The notes: generated by a model from the sequence alone, not told the origin. DNA of 64,000 nucleotides from Methylocystis hirsuta (GCF_003722355.1 NZ_QWDD01000001.1:2843001-2907000), one strand, 5' to 3'. Positions 17,543 through 27,915 are shown, numbered from the stretch's first letter. Numbers and translations are program-made.

Positions 17543-18678
17543 CGCGAATCCTCGGTGGAGGCGTCGCCGCCGCGGATGGCGCGCACCTCCTCGGTGATGT
17601 CGATGCCCACCGGACACCATGTGATGCAGCGCCCGCAGCCGACGCAGCCCGATGAGCCGAACTGGTCGATCCAGGTCGCAAGCTTGTGAGTCATCCACTG
17701 TCGGTAGCGCGATTTCGCGCTGGCGCGCACGCTGCCGCCATGAATGTAGGAAAAATCCATGGTGAAGCAGGAATCCCAGCGGCGCCAGCGTTCCGCGCGC
17801 TCTCCGGAAAGATCGGATGTGTCTTCGACCGACGTGCAGAAGCAGGTCGGACACACCAAGGTGCAATTTGTACAGCTCAGACAGCGTGTCGCCACCTCGT
17901 CCCAGCGCGGATGTTCGAGATTGCTCATCAGCAGTTCGTTGAGATCGTCCGAATGCATGTTCCGTCCCATCGAGGATGCGGCGCCTTCGATGACAGCCTC
18001 ACCGGCTTCGATTTCGTGATTCGAAGCGGGCCGATGCGGAACCTGCGCGAGGAGCGCGCGCCCCTCGTCGCTGCCGGTCTCGACGAGAAAGCTGTGCTCG
18101 GTCCCGTCGAGAAGCTCGGTCAGCGCGAGATCGAACCCCCGCTCGACGCGCGGACCTGCGCGCATCGAAACGCAGAAGCACGTGCCTCCCGCCTGGCCGC
18201 AATTGACGGCCACGATCAGCAAGCGTTCGCGCCGGGCCTTGTAATGCGGGTCAACGTACATGTCGCTGACGAGAACCCTGTCTTGGATTTCGATCGCGCG
18301 AATTTCGCACGCCCGCACGCCGATAAAGGCGAGACCATCGGTCGGCGGCGCTTCGGGCGTAACGCTGGCGTTCCCGCCATCGCGTTCGGCCGTCCAAAGC
18401 CGCAGCTTCGGCGCATGTAGATGCTTCTTCCAGGACTGCGGCCCGACGGAATAACCAAAGAGCGCCTCGTCGTCGCGATGGGCCAATCTGTAACGGCCGC
18501 CGTCCTGCTCGTCCGTCACCCCGCGGGGCAGATCGTCGACGGAGTCGATATCGTCGTAAACAATCGCCTGATTTTGCACGGTGGGGCCGATGGCGCGATA
18601 GCCGCCCGCCCGGATCGCCCGCAGCAAGGCTTGCAGGCCCTCGACCGTGATGGTCGCCGCTTCGTCAGCTTTGGCCAT
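17539..18678 (-). CDS. hydB: hydrogenase iron-sulfur (beta) subunit
   Basis: 379 residues from ATG 18676-18678, preceded by GGAGCG; an upstream start at 18726 is less likely. Two 4Fe-4S motifs are near the C-terminus: [16 protein letters not shown] and [16 protein letters not shown]. Earlier parts include [13 protein letters not shown] and [12 protein letters not shown]. It passes electrons between the small subunit and the flavin subunit. First gene of the operon, so expression of the whole hydrogenase starts upstream of it. Confidence 0.92.
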   Translation of the reverse strand: MAKADEAATITVEGLQALLRAIRAGGYRAIGPTVQNQAIVYDDIDSVDDLPRGVTDEQDGGRYRLAHRDDEALFGYSVGPQSWKKHLHAPKLRLWTAERDGGNASVTPEAPPTDGLAFIGVRACEIRAIEIQDRVLVSDMYVDPHYKARRERLLIVAVNCGQAGGTCFCVSMRAGPRVERGFDLALTELLDGTEHSFLVETGSDEGRALLAQVPHRPASNHEIEAGEAVIEGAASSMGRNMHSDDLNELLMSNLEHPRWDEVATRCLSCTNCTLVCPTCFCTSVEDTSDLSGERAERWRRWDSCFTMDFSYIHGGSVRASAKSRYRQWMTHKLATWIDQFGSSGCVGCGRCITWCPVGIDITEEVRAIRGGDASTEDSR

Positions 18679-19018
18679 GAGCGCTCCTAACCCGGCTTCC
18701 TGCCCGCCAATATCAAATCGAACCACGCCGGATGTATCGTCAAGTCTAGCCTTTGCCGGCGCCCTTGTGACGCGAGGATGACGTTCGGCCGACGTCCCGC
18801 ATCACGCGCTTATCGTCTTCCCCCGTGACTTCAACCGCCTCACGCGATCCTAGAGCCCGAGTTTACCAGCAGCCGGACAAGCCGGCCCAATTCCCATCTC
18901 GCCGGTTGCTCGGTTCCCGTGCACGAACTATCTTGACCTTCTAATTCGGCCAACAGGCGCGAGGGACAAGCGGGGATAGTCGCCGCTGCGTTCGCGCCCG
19001 AACCAGTAAGGATTGCTC
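18679..19018. other. divergent promoter region between hydrogenase operon and membrane gene
   Basis: No gene seen. On the minus strand a TTGACG (plus 18738-18743) could be a -35 for hydB; no clear -10 or FNR-type palindrome was found. Confidence 0.35.
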
Positions 19019-19672
19019 ATGTCCAATAGCTCCGACCCGGCCGAACCCAAAGAACCCGACGTTACGTCGGAGGAGGAGAGCTGGGCGACGACGATCGAGC
19101 ATGGCATCGAAGAGATCCGGACCCAGTCCGCCGGCGTTCTTTTCCTCGACGTCCTCAAAATCGACCTGCCCTATATCGTGATGCTGTCGACGGCCGTGCT
19201 CGGCATCGGCGTCGTCACCTTCACGGGACAGGCGGTCGCCTGGTACTGGGAGTTCCTGACGCCGGTCTATTGCGCGATCTGCATTTATATCGGCTGGCGG
19301 CACACCCACACGACGCATGAACGCACGCGGCTGGTCTGGACCCAAATACTGCACTGGGCGGCGTTTCTCTTCGGCATGTGGCTGATCTATTCGCCGCCGC
19401 TGCGCCAGCTGATCGACGTCAACGCCGCCGGCCTCAATCTGATGGTGCTGCTCGCCGTCGCCACCTTCGTGGCGGGCGTTCACGCCGCCGCGTGGCAGAT
19501 CTGCGTCGTCGGCATCATTCTCGGACTCTTCGTACCCGCGGTGGCGATCATTCAGCGCTCGTCGCTGTTCATTATCGTTTCCCTGCTCGGCATATCCTTC
19601 GTCGCCGCCAGCATCTACATCACGCTGCACTCCCATCGCCGAAAAGCTCGCGAGGCGGAAGAGACTCTCTGA
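19019..19672 (+). CDS. polytopic inner-membrane protein, unknown
   Basis: 217 residues from ATG 19019 (AAGGAT upstream); a TTG two codons earlier is less likely. An acidic cytoplasmic N-terminus (about 45 residues) is followed by about six hydrophobic segments, from YIVMLSTAVLGIGVVTF to IIVSLLGISFVAASIYI, and a basic tail. No domain recognised. It ends convergent to the DUF1269 gene with a hairpin between. Confidence 0.75.
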   Translation: MSNSSDPAEPKEPDVTSEEESWATTIEHGIEEIRTQSAGVLFLDVLKIDLPYIVMLSTAVLGIGVVTFTGQAVAWYWEFLTPVYCAICIYIGWRHTHTTHERTRLVWTQILHWAAFLFGMWLIYSPPLRQLIDVNAAGLNLMVLLAVATFVAGVHAAAWQICVVGIILGLFVPAVAIIQRSSLFIIVSLLGISFVAASIYITLHSHRRKAREAEETL

Positions 19673-19677
19673 AAGGG

Positions 19678-19705
19678 TGCGCGCCGAAGAGCCATTCGGC
19701 GCGCA
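19678..19705. terminator. hairpin between convergent genes
   Basis: Perfect stem TGCGCGCCGAA / TTCGGCGCGCA (11 pairs), loop gagcca, between the ends of the membrane gene (+) and DUF1269 gene (-). It lacks a T run, so termination strength is uncertain. Confidence 0.5.
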
Positions 19706-19711
19706 GTCCGA

Positions 19712-20209
19712 TCAGGTGGAGGTCGGCTGCGCCGCCAGCGCGGCGCGGATGGCGTCGTCCTTGGACTTATCGAAGGACGTCCGCAGCACGACGCCGCCGA
19801 CTCCTTTCAGTCCTTCGAGAACCTTGTCGGTCGTCATCTTGCGCACGAGCAGGAACAGTGCGGCGCCGCCGGGCGGAACCGCGGCCGCCACGTCCTTCAT
19901 GAATTTGTCGTCAATGCCGAAGTCGGTCAGCGCGCCCGACACCGCGCCGGCGCCGGCGCCGATCGCGGCGCCTGCGAGCGGCATCATGAAGATCAATCCG
20001 ATCAGAGCGCCCCAAAAGGCGCCGGAGACTCCGCCAAGCGCCGTGGTGCTGAACAGCTGATTGAGCTTTATTGCGCCATCGGCATTCTTTACGGCGACGA
20101 CCGCGTCGCCGAGCTCGATCAAATATTCCTTTTGCATGGAGAAAAGCTTCTGCCGAACTTCTTCGGCCTTTTCTTCCGACGGAAATGCAATCACGAGAAG
20201 ATCGTTCAT
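19712..20209 (-). CDS. DUF1269 family membrane protein
   Basis: 165 residues. N-terminal alpha/beta part (MNDLLVIAFPSEEKAEEVRQKL), a Gly/Ala-rich membrane region (TTALGGVSGAFWGALIGLIF, MPLAGAAIGAGAGAVSGAL), then FGIDDKFMKDVAAAVPPGGAALFLLV, the signature stretch of DUF1269. Function unknown; family members are often stress-associated. AGGAGAGG precedes the ATG. Confidence 0.85.
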   Translation of the reverse strand: MNDLLVIAFPSEEKAEEVRQKLFSMQKEYLIELGDAVVAVKNADGAIKLNQLFSTTALGGVSGAFWGALIGLIFMMPLAGAAIGAGAGAVSGALTDFGIDDKFMKDVAAAVPPGGAALFLLVRKMTTDKVLEGLKGVGGVVLRTSFDKSKDDAIRAALAAQPTST

Positions 20210-20262
20210 TGGCCTCTCCTGTTCCGCGCGCGGATCTCGCGCAACGCCATTGACGATCTAGT

Positions 20263-20508
20263 TCAGTAAGAAAAGCAAGACAATGCGCCGGCGAGCGGCT
20301 GAGGCGGAATGAAGAGACCCAATGGCGGTCGGCGGACGCCGCCTTCATCGCCTCCGCAGCGACGTTGGCGGGCCAGCCTTTCATCAGACATTAGTTTTCG
20401 CGACGGCGCGACGGCACAGCGGGCGCGCTGCGGGACACGACGCGGCGCGGCATACACGAAGCAGAGCGGCGACAACGCCGCGGCCAGCAGCAGCATGACG
20501 ATAACCAT
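20263..20508 (-). CDS. possible small exported protein downstream of pmoC
   Basis: 81 residues. Hydrophobic N-terminus MVIVMLLLAAALSPLCFVYA followed by an Arg-rich tail. GGAG lies 8 bases before the ATG (20506-20508). It begins 60 bases past the pmoC stop, with a stem-loop between. The hydrophobic start supports a real product; the tail composition is also what GC-rich noncoding sequence would give. Confidence 0.35.
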   Translation of the reverse strand: MVIVMLLLAAALSPLCFVYAAPRRVPQRARCAVAPSRKLMSDERLARQRRCGGDEGGVRRPPLGLFIPPQPLAGALSCFSY

Positions 20509-20532
20509 AGGAGCTTCTCCCGGTTTTTGTGA

Positions 20533-20558
20533 CGCCGCCCGCCGCGAAGCGGGCGGCG
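20533..20558. other. stem-loop after pmoC
   Basis: CGCCGCCCGC / GCGGGCGGCG, 10 pairs with a 6-base loop, just beyond the pmoC stop. No T run follows on the minus strand. Could be a terminator of the rho-assisted kind or an mRNA 3-prime stabilising hairpin. Confidence 0.55.
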
Positions 20559-20568
20559 AAGTCTCGGA

Positions 20569-21339
20569 TTACTCGGTCAGGAGGGCGACGCCTTCCTTGC
20601 CGATCAGACGCTGAACGTTGATCAGCAGCTGAAGCACGACGCCGAACACGCCGAGCGCCATCCAGCCGAAGAACACGAAGCCCCAATGCAGCGGCGCAAC
20701 GAACAGCTCTTCCATGAACCAGAACGTGTGGCCCCACTCATTCAGGCCGACGTTCGGGATGATCATGAACGGGCCAATCGCCACGATCAGATAGGCAACC
20801 GAATACCCCTTGGAGAAATACGGAAGACGCGTCTTCGCATAGAAGAAGCCGCCAACCGCGATCACCGAGTAAATCGGGTAGCTCATGTAGAACTCGATGA
20901 TGTGCGACGGCGTGAAATCCGTGTCGCGAATCACCGTCATGTGCCAGGTGCCGTCCTGCTCCGTGAAGAACGACGCGCCCCAGTAAATGGCCGCGGCGTA
21001 AACCACCAGCCACTGCACCTCGACCACCAGGCGGCGCATCTCTTCGCGCGGCGCCAAGTTCGAGAAGTCGCGCGTGCGCGTCTTCCAAAGGAAGCCCGCA
21101 AGGCCGATGCCAGAGATCAGCTCAAGCGGGATCTCGGTCCATAGGATCGACATCCAATATGTCTGGAACTCCGGCGCAAACGAGTCCAGGCCAGCGCGCC
21201 AGCCATAAATCTGCTCGTAAATGCGAACGACCAGATAGAACCCGTTCAGAACGGCCAGGCCGATCCACATGCCCTTCAGGTCAACTACAGCTTCCGTGCC
21301 AGCAGCAGCGCGGGCTGCTGTGTCAGTCGTTGAGCTCAT
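20569..21339 (-). CDS. pmoC: particulate methane monooxygenase subunit C (orphan copy)
   Basis: 256 residues from ATG 21337-21339, preceded by a strong GGAGGAGT; a longer frame to 21456 is ignored. PmoC is an integral membrane subunit of the copper enzyme that oxidises methane to methanol. The sequence has the usual length, membrane segments, and the copper-site residues D129 and H133 (EQDGTWH) and H146 (DFTPSHIIEF), so it looks functional. Type II methanotrophs carry pmoCAB operons plus lone pmoC copies; no pmoA or pmoB is present in this window. Such single copies may supply extra PmoC or serve under particular growth conditions. Amino-monooxygenase AmoC is an alternative family name, but the context favours PmoC. 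Confidence 0.95.
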   Translation of the reverse strand: MSSTTDTAARAAAGTEAVVDLKGMWIGLAVLNGFYLVVRIYEQIYGWRAGLDSFAPEFQTYWMSILWTEIPLELISGIGLAGFLWKTRTRDFSNLAPREEMRRLVVEVQWLVVYAAAIYWGASFFTEQDGTWHMTVIRDTDFTPSHIIEFYMSYPIYSVIAVGGFFYAKTRLPYFSKGYSVAYLIVAIGPFMIIPNVGLNEWGHTFWFMEELFVAPLHWGFVFFGWMALGVFGVVLQLLINVQRLIGKEGVALLTE

Positions 21340-21362
21340 TGTGACTCCTCCATGGAATTTGG

Positions 21363-21383
21363 CTCGAAGAGACGCTCTTCGAG
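21363..21383. promoter_or_regulatory. perfect palindrome in the pmoC leader
   Basis: CTCGAAGAG-acg-CTCTTCGAG, 9-base arms, centred about 35 bases before the pmoC start codon. It may be a regulator site or an mRNA leader hairpin close to the ribosome site. Confidence 0.45.
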
Positions 21384-21499
21384 GCTGACGCATTTTGCGT
21401 GTTATGGCGCGTCGAAACAGTGACTTTGTCGCCAAAAACGGCGCAGAACCCGCCACGCGCAGGAGTTCGAAATCGCAAAGTCAGATCCTCTCGCGTCGC

Positions 21500-21529
21500 A
21501 AAAAAAAGCCCGGCGCTGACGCCGGGCTT
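21500..21529 (-). terminator. rho-independent terminator of ftsH
   Basis: Stem AAGCCCGGCG / CGCCGGGCTT, loop CTGA (21506-21529); the minus strand continues into a run of T (plus-strand A run 21500-21507). It separates ftsH from pmoC transcription. Confidence 0.88.
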
Positions 21530-21548
21530 CGTTTTCGATCGCCACAGT

Positions 21549-23465
<1,917 letters not shown>

Positions 23466-23692
23466 TTTCACCTCCATGACGAGAGCCGCGGCGGGCCGGG
23501 CGTCGTCGTCAATATGTATGCATCCCCCGCCGGAGCCAAAGATGCCTCGACGAGCGCAGGATGAGATTAGAAGTAATCTAGGTCAGGATGGCGCAATAGC
23601 CAAACAGGCGTCATAATTCGCCAAAGGTTGGGGCGGATGCTAAGATCGTCATCGCCGGCCTAAATGAATGCCTAGGCTCGGCTTTCTCGAGA

Positions 23693-24004
23693 TTGACGGA
23701 TGTTTTGACGCTCGCGCGGCGCGCCGTCGTTCACGCCGCCGCGCCCGCTGAAGATCCTTTCTATGTCGTTACGACAAGCGCGGACGGCGAGTCGATCCGC
23801 GCTCGCGCGACGCCGCCACCATGCGCGCGGCGTTATCGCAAGGACGGCGCGCTCTTTCACAACACGCTCAACATCACGCCCCTCTTCGACGCCGACGGCC
23901 GCCTCCTGTATTTCCTCGGCGTGCAATATGACGTCAGCGCTCCTGTGCAGGCCGAATCGGAAACCGGCGACCTTAAAGCGAAGCTTATGTCCCTGACGGA
24001 TTAA
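23693..24004 (+). pseudogene. remnant of a PAS/LOV-type sensory domain
   Basis: The C-terminal half (RYRKDGALFHNTLNITPLF then DGRLLYFLGVQYDVS) is the end of a PAS/LOV domain, but the upstream part of the frame does not continue the domain, and there is no output domain after it. The TTG start has no good ribosome site. It reads as a truncated or frameshifted leftover; a small functional PAS protein is less likely. Confidence 0.5.
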
Positions 24005-24235
24005 TCGTCATTGCGGCGCAAAGACGCTGAAGCCTGGCCGACTAGTCATTGTTTAAAGCCGGATTACTGGCTGCAAGCCGAATCAGCGCGGCGCTCTCTT
24101 GAGCGGCGCGGCAGGTGCATCGCAACAGCTTTTCCCACTTGGCATATTTCGGAGTCGGTGCGCTAATTTGTCGCGTCTGCCTCAGATGCGGCTCTTCGTT
24201 TCCTCAATGGGCAGCGAGCCACAGGACAAAACGCC

Positions 24236-24319
24236 ATGAACGCGATCTCAGCGATTCTCTCGATTTTCGCCGCCGCCGCCGCCATCACGCTTGCGATCAC
24301 CGCATTCGTGAACGCCTGA
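24236..24319 (+). CDS. possible 27-residue hydrophobic microprotein
   Basis: ATG 24236 to TGA 24319 encodes MNAISAILSIF, an Ala run, then a hydrophobic helix ending AFVNA. AGGA lies 9 bases before the ATG. A single transmembrane helix of this size is common among bacterial microproteins, but chance cannot be excluded. The rest of the 23466-24435 gap holds only the PAS remnant and a small palindrome AGATTA-gaag-TAATCT at 23564-23579. Confidence 0.35.
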   Translation: MNAISAILSIFAAAAAITLAITAFVNA

Positions 24320-24435
24320 CCGTCGTTCGCCCAAATCTAAGAAGCGTCGCTCGCCGCCCCGCGGCGAGACGCCGACGCCCTGCATTTTTTAAATTGCCCC
24401 TCGGATCGCTCCCCGGCGAAAAGTTGTTTTGCTCA

Positions 24436-25092
24436 TCACCGGCAGCAGCCCGTTTGGCGCAGCCTTTCCAGATCGGCAAGATTGATCGGCGGCGCCGTGG
24501 CGTCGCCCGCGAGACTTTTGAACGGCGCGTTCATCGCAGCGCCGACTTCATAAAGCACAGCAAACATGTCGGCCCCGTCGATGCGCATCGGCGGCGCGAA
24601 TGTTTCGCCGGCGCAGCCGCGATGCGACAGCAGGCGATGCATCGACCTGTCAAAAACGCCGACCAAATGCGTCAGAGCGGCGGTTTCGGCGATCGCATTT
24701 AGCGCGACGCCGAGTTGACCTATCGTGCGATCGATGGCGGCCTCCGCCGCGCGAGCATCTCCGGCAGTGCGGAGCGTCAAACGACTTGCTTCCCAAATCA
24801 GCGGGCTCTCGACGCGTAAACCATCCGGCAAGACTCCCGCGAAAGCGGCGTTCAACATCGTGACGCCGGCGGTCGGCAGCAATCTCAGCGCTCCCGCGAC
24901 GCATTCCATTTCGTCGAGCGCAAGAACGTAGAGCGGATCCAGCGAATCAAAATAATCGACGACCGCCAGCGGATGGACGGCGCCGGACGGCCGACCGGCA
25001 TGCGCGCGAGCGGCGGCGAGACGCAGGCCATACATCTCATCCATGAGTCGGGGAAAGAGCGCGCGCGATTCGCCAGGCAGCAGCGCGATCAT
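24436..25092 (-). CDS. LuxI-type acyl-homoserine-lactone synthase
   Basis: 218 residues. LuxI enzymes make AHL quorum signals from S-adenosylmethionine and an acyl donor. Seen: MDEMYGLRLAAARAHAG near the start, VVDYFDSLDPLYVLAL, GALRLLPTAGVTML and PLIWEASRLTL, which follow the LuxI order. The Phe and Trp usually found after the first Arg region are not evident, so activity is uncertain. GGGAG precedes the ATG. It lies 46 bases downstream of a luxR-type gene on the same strand, probably one operon. Confidence 0.85.
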   Translation of the reverse strand: MIALLPGESRALFPRLMDEMYGLRLAAARAHAGRPSGAVHPLAVVDYFDSLDPLYVLALDEMECVAGALRLLPTAGVTMLNAAFAGVLPDGLRVESPLIWEASRLTLRTAGDARAAEAAIDRTIGQLGVALNAIAETAALTHLVGVFDRSMHRLLSHRGCAGETFAPPMRIDGADMFAVLYEVGAAMNAPFKSLAGDATAPPINLADLERLRQTGCCR

Positions 25093-25138
25093 CGCTCCCG
25101 CCGATCGATTGAAGGAAAGTCAGCGGGAGTGGACTCGA

Positions 25139-25903
25139 TCACGGAACGAAGCCGTTCGACGCCGAGCGAATGAGCCCTATCCGGCAGGCCTCCTCGACGG
25201 CGTTGTCGACCGAGGCGGCGTGAAGCCGGGCGCGCGCCGTTTCGAGCCAGAAGCGCACGGCGGTTGGAGCAGCGCCAAGCGCGACCCCGATCTCATGATC
25301 GCTGGTTCCTTGGGCCTTAAGGCGCAGGCAAGCGAGCTCCCGATCCGACAACCGCATTTCGACAGGGGGTTCCACGGCAAGGGCGCCTCGCACGCTGGCG
25401 TGAAAGATCGCGCTCATAACCATGAGCCGGCGAATCAGGGCGCGGCGCTGCGGCGGCGGGGATGAAGCGTCCTCAGCGCAGCAGACGCTAAACAGCCCAT
25501 ATTCGCCGCTTCGGCCGCGCAGGGGAATGGAGAAGCCGTTGGCGCCGAGGTCGAATTCCAGCACTTCGCCCAGGAGTTTTTCAACCACCGGATCGTCGCG
25601 ATCCAGCAAGCGCCAATCGACTGGCGTTATCCCCCCGAAACCCGCGCGTACGACGGGCTCGAGGTCGACACGGCGCGCCTGGGCATAGGATTTTCGCCAC
25701 GAGGCGGCGTGAATGGCGGACAGCAGCGGTCGGTCGGCGCGGCGGGTCGGCAGGTTGAAGGCGACATACCCGACATGAGAGACGCCCGTCGCCCGCAAGA
25801 CTTCATCAAGGAGCAAGACTTCATCAAGGAGGTTGTAGCGAACAGTCCGCCGATCGGCGCGCGCGAGCCGATCGATAAGATCGAAAACATCTTCGCGATA
25901 CAC
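25139..25903 (-). CDS. LuxR-type quorum-sensing regulator
   Basis: 254 residues from GTG 25901-25903. N-terminal autoinducer-binding domain (about 1-165; SWRKSYAQARRVDLEPVVRAG matches the W-Y-D pattern of the signal pocket) and C-terminal LuxR helix-turn-helix (about 188-250; LSDRELACLRLKAQGTSDHEI then VRFWLETARARL). Upstream of and coupled with the luxI-type gene. Residues 25-36 are a tandem repeat LLDEVL-LLDEVL caused by an 18-base duplication. No clear lux box was found. It should bind the AHL made by its neighbour. Confidence 0.88.
   Translation of the reverse strand: MYREDVFDLIDRLARADRRTVRYNLLDEVLLLDEVLRATGVSHVGYVAFNLPTRRADRPLLSAIHAASWRKSYAQARRVDLEPVVRAGFGGITPVDWRLLDRDDPVVEKLLGEVLEFDLGANGFSIPLRGRSGEYGLFSVCCAEDASSPPPQRRALIRRLMVMSAIFHASVRGALAVEPPVEMRLSDRELACLRLKAQGTSDHEIGVALGAAPTAVRFWLETARARLHAASVDNAVEEACRIGLIRSASNGFVP
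25796..25831. repeat. 18-base tandem duplication inside luxR
   Basis: CAAGACTTCATCAAGGAG occurs twice in direct succession (25796-25813, 25814-25831), keeping the frame and doubling LLDEVL. Confidence 0.95.
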
Positions 25904-26018
25904 GCTGAACGCCTATCGTGCCGAAATCCATAAGCAATTTGATACACAGTCGCTGGCGGGCAGGCAATGCGCCGCGCGTCGAAAGGTTTTGACGAAGCCG
26001 TCGTTCGCCGCCGGCGAA

Positions 26019-26047
26019 AAAAAGCCCGGCCGATCGGCCGGGCTCTT
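26019..26047 (-). terminator. terminator of the second barrel gene
   Basis: 22-base perfect palindrome AGCCCGGCCGA/TCGGCCGGGCT (26023-26044); the minus strand continues into T residues (plus-strand A run 26018-26023). Confidence 0.8.
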
Positions 26048-26070
26048 TCAGATTGATCGTTCAGGCTCGA

Positions 26071-26943
26071 TCAGTATTTCGCAACAATCGGGGGAGCGCC
26101 CCAATTGAAGTGATAATTCACGCCGGCGCGAACGATGTTGCCGTTGAAGCGCGTCGTTTGCTGCGTGAACCCGTAAGTGCCAAGCGGGAAGAAGCCCGAG
26201 GTGAGAGCGCCTGACGTCGAAACATTGCCGAGATCGTAGTAAAGATACTCGACCTTGGCGCTCCAGCGCGGCATGAACATCCATTCAAGTCCGCCGCCAG
26301 CCGTCCAACCAACGCGCGTGTCCGAAAAGGACGTTGCGCCAAAGCCGGAAAATCCGTTGGTCCCGGCCTGGAAGATGGACGTGTTCGTCGTCACCCCGCC
26401 GTAGGCAAGACCGCCGGTGCCGTAGATCAGCAAGGTAGGCGTGAACAGCCAGCCGAGGCGGCCGCGAACAGTGCCGATATAATCGACGCTGCGCGCCAAA
26501 GCCGTATTGGAAATGACGGGAACGCCAACAACCACCGCTGCGGTCGTGAAGTTGGTGGTGTTATTCCCACGGGCGATGCCCTGAATGTCGGCCTCGACGC
26601 CGCCGAGCAGCATGCCGTTATAGAACTGCCAATTATAGCCGATCTGGCCGCCGCCGATGAACCCGCCGCTGTTGCGGGACGGCACCGACCCCGACGCGAG
26701 AATCGCGAGCTGCGGAAACACCGCAGGATTGAATCCGGGCTGCCCGATGGGGAAGGTCCCGACCTGAGTCGAGTTACTGCTCGACCACGTGCCGCCAGCG
26801 TTCAGACCGACGTAAAAGCCAGTCCACAGCGGCGGCGGCGGCAGCGGGGGCGGCGGCGGAGCCTTGTAGCTGGGAAGATCGGCCGCCAAAGCCGAGCCCG
26901 TCAGCGCGACCACAAGAGCGGCGACGGAAAGAGCTTTTTTCAT
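26071..26943 (-). CDS. Omp25/RopB-like outer-membrane beta-barrel protein (second copy)
   Basis: 290 residues. Signal peptide MKKALSVAALVVALTGSALA, then ADLPSYK with a Pro run, and the same eight-strand barrel pattern as the gene at 9906: WTGFYVGLNAGGTW, GGQIGYNWQF, GTVRGRLGWLF, YGTGGLAYGG, VGWTAGGGLEWMF, WSAKVEYLYYDLG, and the final strand RAGVNYHFNWG ending PIVAKY. Longer than its paralogue through extended loops between strands. GAGGACAC precedes the ATG. Likely an abundant outer-membrane structural protein. Confidence 0.88.
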   Translation of the reverse strand: MKKALSVAALVVALTGSALAADLPSYKAPPPPPLPPPPLWTGFYVGLNAGGTWSSSNSTQVGTFPIGQPGFNPAVFPQLAILASGSVPSRNSGGFIGGGQIGYNWQFYNGMLLGGVEADIQGIARGNNTTNFTTAAVVVGVPVISNTALARSVDYIGTVRGRLGWLFTPTLLIYGTGGLAYGGVTTNTSIFQAGTNGFSGFGATSFSDTRVGWTAGGGLEWMFMPRWSAKVEYLYYDLGNVSTSGALTSGFFPLGTYGFTQQTTRFNGNIVRAGVNYHFNWGAPPIVAKY

Positions 26944-27045
26944 CTGTGTCCTCGTTGCTTGGAGGCGGAAAACCTTCGCCCGATTGCCTTGTTGAAACTT
27001 TCAGCGATCGCTCGCCATGCACTGTACTCAATCAGTCGAGGCCGC

Positions 27046-27055
27046 GCACAGTCAA
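27046..27055 (-). promoter_or_regulatory. TTGACTGTGC motif upstream of the second barrel gene
   Basis: Identical to the 10-mer upstream of the paralogous gene at 9906-10655 and at a similar distance from the start codon. Confidence 0.35.
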
Positions 27056-27357
27056 TCCAAAAGCCCCGGATGTTGCAGGCGCCCGGTCGGAATTCCGGCT
27101 GGTGTGGCGCCGGCGCCACAACGGCGCAACGTTCAGAGCCGGATCGACTTTGATCTCGCCCAGGTCGAAGCGGCTGGTCGAAGATGTGCGGCCGCAGGCG
27201 ACATACCGTCGTCTGACTGGAAAGTTCCCATCGCCGCTCGCGTTTGGAGCGGCCGACAAGGGTGATCGGCGCGCGCTCAAAGCATGGGGCTTCGCCCTGT
27301 TACGAACGTGACTGGAGGCGATGGCTCACAGCGACCCGCCTTGCTTCGAAAGGGCCG
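27056..27357. other. intergenic stretch without a recognised gene
   Basis: Short frames on both strands lack ribosome sites and recognisable products. Presumably promoter and leader of the barrel gene plus spacer. Confidence 0.4.
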
Positions 27358-27915
27358 CTAGCCGTTGGAGGCCGCCAGGCGCGCGATCTCGCCGCGGCGC
27401 CAATCCTCTTTCGAGTCCTCCGTCACCTTGTCCTCGAGCATCCGCGCGGCGACCAGATCGAGCGGTCCCATGGGACAAATCCCCAGCCAGTCGAGCCGCC
27501 CCACCGGCGCAAGCGAGCCCAGCACGCGCGTACAGCCCTTGCCGAAATGACGCAGAGGCAGAAGCAGAAGTTCGAATTCCCCCGCATCACGGCCCGGCGC
27601 GGTGCGAGCATGCGCGACAAGCGGCGTTTCGTCGTCGATGACCCGGCGAATCGCCTCAGCCACCGCCTCCTGCCGCTGCGCTCTCCACCAGCCAAGGAAC
27701 AGGCGTCCCTTCTGCTCGCGCTGCCAGAGGGCGTTCACCCGCGCGCCGCAGAGACGGAGCGGAAGCCGGCGCTCCGGGTCCGCTTCGATGATGAATATGT
27801 CGGGCAGAATGTGACGAATCGCGACGGGATCGATCTCCGCTCGATCCGGCGCCGCCCGTTCTCCCTTCAATCGCCCCCAATAATCGTGAAGATCCCTGGT
27901 GACCGCCAATCTCAT
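27358..27915 (-). CDS. PAS_5 (DUF1457) domain protein
   Basis: 185 residues. The pattern DLHDYWGRLKGERAAPDRAEI, then IDPVAIRHILPDIFIIEAD, LRLCGARVNALW and the later LLLPLRHFGKGCTRVLGSLAP is the PAS_5 family of alphaproteobacteria (MopJ-like). These are single-domain PAS proteins without an output module, some linked to motility or cell-cycle control. The start at 27915 is chosen because the family begins with a short segment before DLxxYW. Confidence 0.82.
   Translation of the reverse strand: MRLAVTRDLHDYWGRLKGERAAPDRAEIDPVAIRHILPDIFIIEADPERRLPLRLCGARVNALWQREQKGRLFLGWWRAQRQEAVAEAIRRVIDDETPLVAHARTAPGRDAGEFELLLLPLRHFGKGCTRVLGSLAPVGRLDWLGICPMGPLDLVAARMLEDKVTEDSKEDWRRGEIARLAASNG

Noticed and set aside
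24350..24395. Hairpin CTCGCCGC/GCGGCGAG followed by a T run as a terminator
   Set aside because: The T run starts more than 15 bases after the stem, too far for an intrinsic terminator.
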